DNA of 20,274 nt, from positions 1 through 20,274 of the IMG/VR virus record IMGVR_UViG_3300046542_000254; one strand, written 5' to 3'. The notes beneath the pieces were generated by a model. That model made no database searches, was not told where the DNA came from, and saw only the letters and a program-made list of their open reading frames with translations. Of this stretch, positions 13,201 to 19,833 are shown one piece after another. Every line of letters begins with the position of its first letter. Position 1 is the first letter of the stretch. The translations under genes and the position numbers were made by a program. Origin of the DNA: a virus.

Positions 13201-15591
13201 CAGGGCCGTCTTACCGTCCTTGAGCTTTGTGTCCGCCAGGGTCTGCACGGCGGCAGCGCGAACACTGCCGTCCGCCACACCAGCGGACTGCTGCAAAGCC
13301 TGGGTAAGGCTGGAGATCCGCTGCTGGTGGGCTGCCGCCGCGGCCGCGGCTTCCTGCTGCTTCTTGGCCAGCAGGTCCAGGCCGATCATGGCGGCGCCGA
13401 TCGCGACACCCCACGGCCCGCCAAGGAACCCGTACAAGCCGCGGGCCGCGCCCATCAGGCCGCGGCCGGCGCCAACACCGATGGCTGCCGCCGCACCACC
13501 AGCAGCCGACCGGAACCCGGCGAACCGGCCGCCAGCCTCCTGGATGGACCCCGACACGCTACGGAAGGACCTGGCCATGGCCCCATAGGTGGGCGACTGC
13601 CGCTCCATGATGCGGCTTGCTGCCCCCATTGGGCCAACGAAGTGACTGTCCAGGAGTGCCGCGTACCGCATCTCGGCCTGAATGTTGGTGCCCAAGCTCC
13701 TGAAAGAAGTGGCCGCCGAACGTCCGAAGCCTGCGACAGCGGTCTGCATGCCCTGGATCTGGCCCCGGAACGGACGCATAGCGAGCATCGCCAGCACAGA
13801 CAGTTGGATCGGGCCCGGCAACCCGGCGAACGCGTGCGCGACGCCGCCGACCAGCGCGCCGAGCGGGCGCAGAACTCCGGTCATGTTGCCGATGAGACCC
13901 ACGCCGACCTGGAGACGGCCTGCGAGCACGCCAAGGGCACCCGCCCCCGAAGAGACGGACGAGAACATGTCGTGCAGGCCACCCAGTAGGGGCTGAGCCG
14001 CGGCCCCGGCGTTGCCAAGAGCCTGGCCGAGGGAGTGCACGGAGGTGATGGCCAGCGGCACAGCGGCGACCGCCGCAGACGTGATCGCGACCTTCAACGG
14101 CGCAGCGAGGCCCGCTGCTGCCCGGCCGATGCCGCCCGCAGCCGCGTGCAGCTTCGCCTCAACCGACGGCCCGTAGATGTCCCACAGGTCTCCGGCGATA
14201 CGGATCCCGGACTTGATGTACGGGATCGCCTTCGAGACGCCCTGCGTCATCGACCGCGTGATCCCCTCCAGGCCCGGGGCGATGCCCAGGTAGATCTGCA
14301 GGAACGCGGAGGAGATCTGCTTGCCCAGGCCGCGCATCGCGCCACCCAGGCCCTTCGATTCGGCGGCAGCCAGAGCCGCGGCCCCGCCGACCCGGCCCAC
14401 CTGCACGCCGAACGTCTGGAAGGCCTCCCCGCCCTGGTGCGCCAGCGCCACCATGCCCGCGAGGGCGGGCTTGCCGAACGCCATCGCCGCAGCGGCCGTG
14501 AACTGCTGGGTGGTGAGGTGGTGGGAGGCGTCGCCGAGCTTGGTGATGACGTACTGCAGGCCCTTGAAATTACCCTGGCCGTCGAACGCTTCGATGCCGA
14601 GCTCGTGCAGGCCCTTGGTGGCAAGTTTCGTCGGCTTGGCCATGTTGACCAGCGCAGACCGGAGGGCCGTACCGGCGGTCTCGCCGATGATGCCGGACTT
14701 GCCCAACAGGCCAACGGCGGTGGCGGTGTCCTTGATGGAAACGCCCATAGTGTGGGCAATCGGCCCAACATATTTCATTGCATAGTAAATATCCATGAGT
14801 TCACCGCTGGCGCTGTTGGACGTGTTCGCGAGAACGTCCGCAACGTGCGTGGCCTCAGTGGATTTGAGGGCGAACTGGTCCATGATGTCGCCCTCGATTT
14901 TCGCCGCGGTTGCGACGTCAGTTCGAGCGGCAGCAGACAGCTGGATCGTGCCCCGGGCGGCCCTGATGGCGTCCTGCGCGGACAGGCCGGCCTTCGACAG
15001 TTCGACCATCGCGTCCGCAGCCTCAGCGGCGTTCGCGGACGGCAGCTTCATGTCCGCGCCGAGCGCCTGCGCCTCACGGCCGGCCGCCGCCATCTGTCCC
15101 CCGGAGGCGCGCGTGACCTCGAGGAACTTGTTCATCGCGTCGGTGTACTCGTTGCCCGAGTGGATGATGTCGTGTAGGCCGAAGATGATCGCGCCGCCAG
15201 CGAGCAGCGCACCGAGGTGCTTGACGGGGCCGAGGACCGACTCGACGCCGGACCGGACAGAGCCCATGCCGTTGCGGGCCGCAGCGCCCATCCGTCCGAA
15301 CGCCCCAGGAGCCAGCGCCGTCTCGTCGCGGACAGCTCGCACACCGCGCCGCGCCGCCAGTGCCGCAGCCTCGGCCTCCCCGACGCCTGCTGCGCCGCCA
15401 CGCGCGCCCGCGCCCATGCCCATCAGGCCGACACGGGCCGCCGCAGCGTCCGCGCCCAGGGTTCGCACGCCGCGCCCAGCAAGGACCGCGGCCTCGCCGA
15501 GTGCGGCCGTGGACCCGGCTGCCGTCCGCATGCCTGCTGCGAAACCCGGGAGTTCGGCGATGACGCGGACGCGGACAGTGCGGTCGGCCAC
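10300..15591 (-). CDS. Tape measure protein
   Basis: A 1763-aa protein, by far the largest gene here. Residues about 139-390 match the phage tail TP901-type core (NEYTDAMNKFLEVTRASGG, AEAADAMVELSKAGLS, GELMDIYYAMKYVGPIAHTMG, GTALRSALVNM). The middle is Ala/Gly-rich with hydrophobic helices. Two related modules lie at about 1089-1170 and 1171-1235 (VSALTADAKKDIESVGF, VSALTKTAEGALSSLGF). A tail motif occurs twice: DEAGDEAYIPL near 1280 and GEAGPEAFIPL near 1690. At about 1.5 angstrom per residue it would set a tail of roughly 260 nm. GTG 15591 has GGGGG upstream. It also acts in DNA ejection. No lytic peptidase motif is seen. Confidence 0.95.
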   Translation of the reverse strand: MADRTVRVRVIAELPGFAAGMRTAAGSTAALGEAAVLAGRGVRTLGADAAAARVGLMGMGAGARGGAAGVGEAEAAALAARRGVRAVRDETALAPGAFGRMGAAARNGMGSVRSGVESVLGPVKHLGALLAGGAIIFGLHDIIHSGNEYTDAMNKFLEVTRASGGQMAAAGREAQALGADMKLPSANAAEAADAMVELSKAGLSAQDAIRAARGTIQLSAAARTDVATAAKIEGDIMDQFALKSTEATHVADVLANTSNSASGELMDIYYAMKYVGPIAHTMGVSIKDTATAVGLLGKSGIIGETAGTALRSALVNMAKPTKLATKGLHELGIEAFDGQGNFKGLQYVITKLGDASHHLTTQQFTAAAAMAFGKPALAGMVALAHQGGEAFQTFGVQVGRVGGAAALAAAESKGLGGAMRGLGKQISSAFLQIYLGIAPGLEGITRSMTQGVSKAIPYIKSGIRIAGDLWDIYGPSVEAKLHAAAGGIGRAAAGLAAPLKVAITSAAVAAVPLAITSVHSLGQALGNAGAAAQPLLGGLHDMFSSVSSGAGALGVLAGRLQVGVGLIGNMTGVLRPLGALVGGVAHAFAGLPGPIQLSVLAMLAMRPFRGQIQGMQTAVAGFGRSAATSFRSLGTNIQAEMRYAALLDSHFVGPMGAASRIMERQSPTYGAMARSFRSVSGSIQEAGGRFAGFRSAAGGAAAAIGVGAGRGLMGAARGLYGFLGGPWGVAIGAAMIGLDLLAKKQQEAAAAAAAHQQRISSLTQALQQSAGVADGSVRAAAVQTLADTKLKDGKTALLDVMQSAHIGTTQLTDAYLGQGTSLDALRKRLSAAAEENSKMVLAGRSSEKVYTPQGLAYKKAANALGSLSGEFETASKRQKDLAAATKGSGAAALDATDPTGRLQGAIKTLGDSASDADTKARALHTALDLLSGGELDVQAAVANQNQALLDLNSSYKDGVDHAKGYKGALLQVDGSLNTTSENGQNLWTKLQALNEQTASASQATYDYARANKTEVVPALQQAEARMESSWKAAVTAGRKFGLTADQAKVLANQMGFIPSSLAITMSTPGLSDTQKQLLYVQGLAGHMPKGSTIRVSALTADAKKDIESVGFKVKTLPGGRQMEITAPTGKAAAALDALIAKRLPGKNVAVSAATAKALSDLDAVRRKVASTKGKTVTVSALTKTAEGALSSLGFHISRTHGKQVTITLPTGGPISAAATIQGYINGVHGKTVSVNVVTTHTDHGTVAHEGGRYQADGGIVSYYANGGMRENHVAQIAPKGSWRVWAEDEAGDEAYIPLAGHKRPRSRQIAAETVRRLGGAVQWFAGGGIPGFTYTPTGQAVLGGPSDPKTRYDKAVDALKTAWDKLNSALKDAKKKADDLGNAEKNLSRVRHGHHTAAQLRAAESRVDKARSAKKASDKTVSADRAGVNKADAALGVKKGAKAPTGFDLKAYETQLNKSVAATDKWRGNLAKISKRGGAEVESLLEGMGEDGYALVNSLAGASDKQFKSIVAKLQKTGDVAKATLQDFTKQLGSATQQNQQFAKDLQTLAAEGFGDLAQALAAQGDSNAQALAHQAVGSKTQAAKANQAVGKAEGTLTGDDLTNSLILLSTLRGGTGRGYADLIAAGLGTDVIKALVPKMTGAIGALPAPNKDTFVRQWVSQGGKAMALGGILSRATPVLAGEAGPEAFIPLTATARSRALLAASAAALGYHLVPASRYASSGYGTPWGGGGGDRVTNITLNGAKQSSAEQAADIARHMNFVG

Positions 15592-15627
15592 GGCAGCCCC
15601 CTATTCAGTTGTCGCGCTTGAGGCAGG

Positions 15628-16230
15628 TCAGCCGGTGGCCATCCCGAAGGAGCGGAGAATGTCGGCGGCGGCCTGCGAGGGCGGGCCGAGCTCGCCGGTC
15701 TGGAACTGGATCTGGATCGCGGCACCCCACAGCTGCCCGAGCTGACCGTCGGAGAGGTCATCCCAGAACGCGGCGAACTCTGCGGGGTCGGCAGGCTTGG
15801 GCTCGATCAGCTGGGCTTCAACGAGGGCCGGGGCGAACGCGTCCGCGTCGAATGCCGGTTCCTCGCTGCCACCGCGGCTGGCCGCCGCCTCGATCTGCTC
15901 CTTCGTCGGCGGATGGTCCGCCCGGAGTTTCTGGTAGGCGCGGTGCGTGATGGCCTCGAGGGTGAACCGCACCCGCGACGCCTCAGCCTGCGCCTCAACC
16001 TCCTGGAGGTGCTTGGCGACGTCCCGGGCGGTCTCTGTGCCGTTGGCGTCGTCGTGGCGCTGTGCGCGCTCGAGTAGCCGTTCCAGGTTGTCGATCTCGG
16101 CGGACGCCTCGGCGTCCAGCACCATGTCGACGATGTGCCGGGGGCGCTGGATCTTCGCGCGGATGTCGGCGAACGTCGCCGGGGGCTTCGCGGCCCGGCG
16201 TGCGGGCGGCTTCCTGCTCGTAGTGGTCAT
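15628..16230 (-). CDS. Second tail assembly chaperone-like protein (no frameshift)
   Basis: A 200-aa helical protein placed directly upstream of the tape measure gene, where siphophage chaperones sit. Its middle aligns with the upstream 158-aa chaperone: ITHRAYQKLRADHPPTK against LGHRAYSNLLAAHPAPK, FDADAFAPALVEAQLIEP against YDAGTFLPAVLAACCVEP, then a shared (N)DG motif. The N-terminal 50 residues are basic and partly disordered. No slippery heptamer was found near its end and no zinc-ribbon extension follows. It probably binds the tape measure during assembly or replaces the longer frameshift form. The ATG at 16230 has an AGGACAGGG-like ribosome site. Confidence 0.75.
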   Translation of the reverse strand: MTTTSRKPPARRAAKPPATFADIRAKIQRPRHIVDMVLDAEASAEIDNLERLLERAQRHDDANGTETARDVAKHLQEVEAQAEASRVRFTLEAITHRAYQKLRADHPPTKEQIEAAASRGGSEEPAFDADAFAPALVEAQLIEPKPADPAEFAAFWDDLSDGQLGQLWGAAIQIQFQTGELGPPSQAAADILRSFGMATG

Positions 16231-16259
16231 GGGTTCCCTGTCCTTGATCCTGCGTAGTG

Positions 16260-16643
16260 CTATGTCATGGCCTGACGCACGGCAATCTCGACACCGGCGA
16301 CCAGGTCTTCGGCGTTCGCGTCGAGCGCGGGGCCGAGGTGTGGGATGGGGGCGGTCACGCCCGTCCCGAACTCGATGATCGCCCCGTAAGGAGCCTGTCC
16401 CTTCAGGGACTTGTCGGGTCCGATCTCGCCTTCGATACCTTCGGCGGTGACCTTGGTGTCGTAGGTGATGGTGCGCGGATAGTGAACCCAGCGAGGGTGC
16501 CCGGAGGCGCGTGACTGCGCGTCCCGCTTCACCTTCAGGCAGGTCACTTGCACGGCCTTGCGGACGTTGAATATCAGGCGCCCCGGGAACATCTCCAGGT
16601 CGTCGATTACGCCCTGCAGGCCGATCACGTCTACGCCTGCCAT
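16260..16643 (-). CDS. HK97-gp10-like neck/tail completion protein
   Basis: A 127-aa protein starting MAGVDVIGLQGVIDDLEMFP. The second half has the family pattern: GQAPYGAIIEFGTG, then PHLGPALDANAEDL and a closing helix. In HK97-type phages gp10-like proteins lie in the neck, usually coded between connector and tail terminator genes. Here the gene sits between the two chaperone paralogues, which is unusual. The ATG at 16643 overlaps the TGA of the frameshift extension as TGATG, and GGAGG lies upstream. This overlap supports the idea that the extension frame is translated to its end. Confidence 0.75.
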   Translation of the reverse strand: MAGVDVIGLQGVIDDLEMFPGRLIFNVRKAVQVTCLKVKRDAQSRASGHPRWVHYPRTITYDTKVTAEGIEGEIGPDKSLKGQAPYGAIIEFGTGVTAPIPHLGPALDANAEDLVAGVEIAVRQAMT

Positions 16644-17472
16644 CACGTCTCCCTCCGGAATACGCTGACCTTCAGACCCTCGGTCTTGCCGCCGTCTTCC
16701 TGGTGTGCGGCCACCCGGCGGGCGCCGGCTAGGCAGGCGTGGCATTTAGTGATCGACGCGTCGTAGGCGAACTCGGCCTCGGCCTGCGTGGTCTCGGACA
16801 GCAAATGGCCACAGTCCCCGCACAGCCCCGATTCGGCCTCCATCAGCGCCATCGCCCACCAGCGGTCCTCCGGCAGCCACAACGGCTCACCAGGGCCCGG
16901 CTGTGGCCGGCCGAGGAGGATGCTGCGCGGGATCCCCCAGGCCCGCGCCGCCTCCACTTCCCGCCGGTACGGGAGCCGGTGATCCCGCAGGCGGGCTACG
17001 AGAAAGGGACCGGCGACGGCTCCTCGTTCACCGCCAGGGCGGCAGCGAACAGCGTCCGTGCGGTCCCGTCGTTCACCACGTCCAGCAGCCTGTCGACCTG
17101 CGCCGGCGTCAGCGACGGCTCGACGCAGCAGGCGGCGAGGACCGCGGGCAGGAACGTCCCCGCGTCGTAGGGCTCTTTCGAGTCCTTCGGTGCCGGGTGG
17201 GCGGCGAGCAGGTTGCTGTAGGCGCGGTGCCCGAGCGCCCGAAACCGGAACTCGACCGCTGTCTCCCGCACCCGCTCCCGGGCCGCGGCGATGCGCTCCT
17301 GAAGTTCGAACGCCGGGTTCGCCTCGCCGAGCGATGTCGGCTGCCACTCCCCCAGCTGTCCCAGCTCCGCCTCCAACGCCTCCAACTCGGCGCCCGCGTC
17401 GCCCGCGAGACACACCGGAACGGTGACCTCGCGAGGCGACGCCCCTGCCAGAAGCTCCGAGATGTCCGGCAT
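16643..17472 (-). CDS. Tail assembly chaperone, -1 frameshift product (gpGT-like)
   Basis: A predicted 276-aa fusion. The first 157 residues equal the short chaperone. At CCCTTTC (17008-17002) the ribosome slips -1 and adds 119 residues starting LVARLRDHRLPYRRE. The extension holds LWLPEDRWWAMALMEAESGL and a zinc-ribbon-like CGDCGH ... CHAC pair. It has no start codon with ribosome site of its own near its beginning. Its stop is coupled to the next gene. In lambda and many siphophages G and GT proteins made this way bind the tape measure (G part) and the tail tube protein (T part). Efficiency cannot be read from the sequence. Confidence 0.8.
16984..16995 (-). promoter_or_regulatory. Possible frameshift-stimulating hairpin
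   Basis: On the minus strand CCCG (16995-16992) pairs with CGGG (16987-16984) over a 4-nt loop, and longer alternatives such as CCCGCC with a later GGCGGG exist. It begins 6 nt after the slippery heptamer, the usual distance for stimulatory structures. The stem is short, so its effect is uncertain. Confidence 0.35.
16996..17472 (-). CDS. Tail assembly chaperone, short form (gpG-like)
   Basis: A 158-aa, mostly helical and acidic protein directly downstream of the major tail gene. Its conserved core is RFRALGHRAYSNLLAAHP ... YDAGTFLPAVLAACCVEP ... VVNDGTARTLFAAAL. It ends VPFS at a TAG two codons after the slippery site. The ATG at 17472 overlaps the tail gene's TGA as TGATG. It should be the abundant chaperone that keeps the tape measure soluble before tail tube polymerisation. 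The 200-aa protein near 16000 is its paralogue. The class rests on position, frameshift and pattern. Confidence 0.8.
   Translation of the reverse strand: MPDISELLAGASPREVTVPVCLAGDAGAELEALEAELGQLGEWQPTSLGEANPAFELQERIAAARERVRETAVEFRFRALGHRAYSNLLAAHPAPKDSKEPYDAGTFLPAVLAACCVEPSLTPAQVDRLLDVVNDGTARTLFAAALAVNEEPSPVPFS
17002..17008 (-). promoter_or_regulatory. Programmed -1 ribosomal frameshift site CCCTTTC
   Basis: In the zero frame the minus strand reads GTC CCT TTC TCG TAG. C-CCT-TTC fits X-XXY-YYZ exactly (X = C, Y = T, Z = C). After slipping, the Pro and Phe tRNAs still pair, on CCC and TTT. The zero-frame stop comes two codons later, and the -1 frame stays open for 119 codons. This is the classical arrangement of siphophage tail chaperone genes. 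Confidence 0.85.
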
Positions 17473-17951
17473 CAGGCAACGACAGCCCGCGTCGACGGGT
17501 CCGACGTGACCTTCAGCGGCGCCATGAACTTGGAGACCTCGTTGGCCGCCGGGGCGATGTTCTGCGCCTCGCCCGCCGCGACCGGGTACACCTCGACCTT
17601 GTCGCCGGTGGCGAACGCAGTCGTGTAGGGCACGCCGCGGCGCACGATGACGAAGCCGGTCGCGCCATAGGTCAGCGTGGTGTACGGCTGGTCCTCGGTC
17701 GGGGTGCTGCCGCGCTTGAACGTCAGCTCGACCGTGTAGGAGCGGCGGCCGGGCTGGTTGGTGGTGAACGTGCTGGCCAGCGACGACGTGTCGACGTCCG
17801 CCGTCGCCGGGTCGGCCTTGAGGCCGTCCGGGGTCAGCCGGGTCGTCCAGTCGTTCGCGGCGGTCAACTCCGTGACCGTCGGTGCGCTCAGGTTGGCGAT
17901 GGACGTCGCGAACGCGACCTTCGTGTTGCCATCGCTGATCAGGTCAGACAT
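17472..17951 (-). CDS. Major tail (tube) protein
   Basis: A 159-aa beta-rich protein starting MSDLISDGNTKVAFATSIAN. Motifs near the middle (RRSYTVELTFKRG, YTTLTYGATGFVIVRRGV) and a closing APLKVTSDPSTR segment fit the tail tube family, in which tandem rings form the tube. It lies between the tail terminator section and the frameshifting chaperone, the standard position. The start has a strong ribosome site (GGAGGG), and an intrinsic terminator lies about 20 nt upstream. It is expected to be among the most abundant proteins of the block. Confidence 0.8.
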   Translation of the reverse strand: MSDLISDGNTKVAFATSIANLSAPTVTELTAANDWTTRLTPDGLKADPATADVDTSSLASTFTTNQPGRRSYTVELTFKRGSTPTEDQPYTTLTYGATGFVIVRRGVPYTTAFATGDKVEVYPVAAGEAQNIAPAANEVSKFMAPLKVTSDPSTRAVVA

Positions 17952-17971
17952 GAACCCTCCTCGGGGGCATG

Positions 17972-17994
17972 AAAAAAGCCCCGGTCAGCGGGGC
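17972..17994 (-). terminator. Intrinsic terminator upstream of the major tail gene
   Basis: On the minus strand GCCCCG (17994-17989) pairs with CGGGGC (17983-17978) over a 5-nt loop and is followed by six T (17977-17972). It stands between the 110-aa gene and the major tail gene, both read leftwards. It resembles the terminator at 6297-6326 in sequence and placement (about 20 nt before a start codon). Confidence 0.8.
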
Positions 17995-18019
17995 GGGGCG
18001 AGACTGGGGACGGGCAGGG

Positions 18020-18352
18020 TCAGATGCGCAGCGCGGCAACAGTCACCGACGTGACGGCGGAGTAGCCCACCGACGCCTGCTGGTTGATGTCCGCGTGCAG
18101 GCTGGAGTCGATCGGGCCGATGAACTTGTCGGTCGCGTTCGCGACGGTCACGATCCGATCGGGCAACGTCAGCCCCTTGACCTGGTTGGACTGCGTCGTG
18201 ATGGTGACGGTGACCGGGCTGGCCCCGCCGTTCTTCACGTGCAGGAAGATGTTGGACGCGCCGAGCGGGATCTTGTCGCCGCCCGCCGCGGCCGTCGAGT
18301 AGGTCGCGGCCAGACCAGCCGCGGTGATCGACTGAAGGCTGAGAACTGCCAT
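18020..18352 (-). CDS. Putative phage structural protein, 110 aa, function unknown
   Basis: Starts MAVLSLQSITAAGLAATYS. It is rich in Thr, Ser, Val and Ala, with beta-strand patterns such as IFLHVKNGGASPVTVTITTQ, and no cysteines or membrane helix. The composition and its place between tail terminator and major tail genes suggest a capsid decoration or second tail-associated protein. GAGGAGA precedes the ATG at 18352. A terminator directly follows the gene, so its transcripts may be especially abundant. I do not recognise a named family with certainty. Confidence 0.75.
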   Translation of the reverse strand: MAVLSLQSITAAGLAATYSTAAAGGDKIPLGASNIFLHVKNGGASPVTVTITTQSNQVKGLTLPDRIVTVANATDKFIGPIDSSLHADINQQASVGYSAVTSVTVAALRI

Positions 18353-18362
18353 GGTGATCTCC

Positions 18363-18773
18363 TCACTGAGGGATTGAGCGCAGCCGGTACCGGGCTACGG
18401 CGTAGTAGTTGGGGGGTGTTACGTCGTCGTCCCTTTGCACCGGCTGACCGTCGAGGAACTCCGGCTTCCAGGACACGCGCCCAGCGACCGTGATTCTTGC
18501 CGCGAGAGCCGCCATGGCCCGGTCCGAAACAGATGCCGCCTGCTCGGCGGTGAGCCCAACACAGGTGAGCTGGACCTCGCCGACGAAGTCGACAAGGTCA
18601 TCAGCGAGTGATGCCGCCACCGCACGCCCCGGAGTCGGGTAGAGCACCGTGTACGGCTGGGCGGCCGTCGGTACGACGCCCGGCGGCGCCCCACCGAAGT
18701 AGACGGTCAGATCGGCCCCGGTGAGAGCCGCGGTGACCGCATCGACGTGAGGAAGAACAGCAGGAGTCGTCAC
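18363..18773 (-). CDS. Tail terminator protein (minor tail, gpU-like)
   Basis: A 136-aa protein. The pattern of an N-terminal helix (LPHVDAVTAAL), then strands (PYTVLYPTPG), DFVGEVQLTCVGLTAEQAA, a helix (SVSDRAMAAL) and an end YYAVARYRLRSIPQ fits the small alpha/beta tail terminator fold of siphophages, which caps the finished tail tube and joins it to the neck. It follows the connector and stopper genes, as expected. The GTG start at 18773 has GGGAGG upstream. The family was assigned by pattern and order. Confidence 0.7.
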   Translation of the reverse strand: MTTPAVLPHVDAVTAALTGADLTVYFGGAPPGVVPTAAQPYTVLYPTPGRAVAASLADDLVDFVGEVQLTCVGLTAEQAASVSDRAMAALAARITVAGRVSWKPEFLDGQPVQRDDDVTPPNYYAVARYRLRSIPQ

Positions 18774-18786
18774 GGGCGGCCTCCCG

Positions 18787-19194
18787 TCACGTGGCGCCTT
18801 CGACGGTGATCCGCCATGCGGTCGCCGTGCTGCTGAAGTCGACGGCCATCACAGCGAACGGTTGGTCGACGAGCCTGGTGTCACCGGATGCCGTGATGAC
18901 GACCGCATCCCCGACCCGCAGATCGTCCGTGGCCAGCGAGGCGAAAGGCAGCGCCAGCTCGTAGCGGGCCACGATCGTCAGCCGCTCCCCCGCCTCCTCG
19001 TTGCGAGGAACCCGCTGCGGTTTCAGGCGGCACGCACCCGAATACAAGACCGTCGGCGAACCCGGCGTCAGCACGCTCGTCGAGCGGTCCAGCGCCGGCG
19101 TCCCCGGCCGGCTGATCGTGCACGTGTCCACCAGCAGCTGATCGTGGGCGGCGCGGCCCGCCGCCAGCAGCGGCTGAATGTCGATCGCCGTCAT
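18787..19194 (-). CDS. Head-tail connector stopper-like protein (DUF6093-like)
   Basis: A 135-aa protein. After an N-terminal helix (LLAAGRAAHDQLLVDTCTI), a beta-barrel-like part follows (VLYSGACRLKPQR, VARYELALPFAS, LRVGDAVVITASGDTRL). This fits head completion or stopper proteins, and from memory the actinophage DUF6093 family. It would close the connector pore until tail joining. The ATG at 19194 overlaps the previous stop as TGATG, so the long low-complexity extension upstream of it can be ruled out. Confidence 0.72.
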   Translation of the reverse strand: MTAIDIQPLLAAGRAAHDQLLVDTCTISRPGTPALDRSTSVLTPGSPTVLYSGACRLKPQRVPRNEEAGERLTIVARYELALPFASLATDDLRVGDAVVITASGDTRLVDQPFAVMAVDFSSTATAWRITVEGAT

Positions 19195-19823
19195 CACGTC
19201 ACCGGCGCCACAGAGAACGACCTTCCGCGGTACACGCGAAGAGCCTCTTTGTGGTCCGCGGTCAGCAGGGCGCCGCCGATGGTCTCGGCGGCGAACGTGC
19301 GGGAGTAGTCGTCGATCGACTCGCTCCTGAGGCCCTGCGGGTTGGTCATGTTCATCTGCGCCAGATCCAGCACCACGTCGACGACGTCGTCCGGGACCTC
19401 GGCGTAGCCGTGGCTGTAGGTGACCCGGACCCGCTGGGCCCAGATCCCCATGGGCCGCATGAACGGCCAGCCCATCAGCCGGGTCGGCGCCCACCATGCC
19501 TCGCCACGGGTCAGCTCGGAGCCGATCCGCGTGAAGTCCCGGCCCTCGATGGCCGTGTACTCCTGGTCGGCGATCCCGAACAACTCGACGACGGTCAGCG
19601 GGTGCGTGTCGTCGACGACGATGGGACGCTGCGGCAGCCGGAGCAGCCGCCCGTTACCGGGCAGGGTGACCGTCTCGTTCTCCACCAGGGTGAACTGCTG
19701 GCGGCAGTGCTTCCGGACCTGAGAAGAGGCCCGGCTGATCGCCATCGCGGCCTGCGCCGGATCCAGGGACCGCTGCAGGGCGGCCTCGAGGTCCGCCTGA
19801 GTGGCGAGAGGGGTCGGGGACAT
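19194..19823 (-). CDS. Head-tail connector (adaptor, gp6-like)
   Basis: A 209-aa protein. The N-terminal helices (QADLEAALQRSLDPAQAAMAI, then SRASSQVRKHCRQQF) fit the adaptor family that docks under the portal. A beta insertion (LPQRPIVVDDTHPLTVVELFG, RVRVTYSHGYAEVPDDV) and a C-terminal helix region follow; the phrase HGY-EVP-DV is typical of gp6-like connectors. The ATG at 19823 has AGGGGG as ribosome site. Position before the stopper and tail terminator genes agrees. Confidence 0.8.
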   Translation of the reverse strand: MSPTPLATQADLEAALQRSLDPAQAAMAISRASSQVRKHCRQQFTLVENETVTLPGNGRLLRLPQRPIVVDDTHPLTVVELFGIADQEYTAIEGRDFTRIGSELTRGEAWWAPTRLMGWPFMRPMGIWAQRVRVTYSHGYAEVPDDVVDVVLDLAQMNMTNPQGLRSESIDDYSRTFAAETIGGALLTADHKEALRVYRGRSFSVAPVT

Positions 19824-19833
19824 GCGGGCCCCC

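Noticed and set aside
15600-15640. A second frameshift site at the end of the 200-aa chaperone
   Set aside because: No X-XXY-YYZ heptamer lies near its stop, and the overlapping frame into the tape measure start is low-complexity.
17011-17479. The upstream part of the minus-strand frame that contains the zinc-ribbon extension, read as a separate 278-aa gene
   Set aside because: Before the slippery site the frame is Gly/Arg/Ala-rich noise overlapping the chaperone; only the part after CCCTTTC is protein-like, so it is a frameshift extension.
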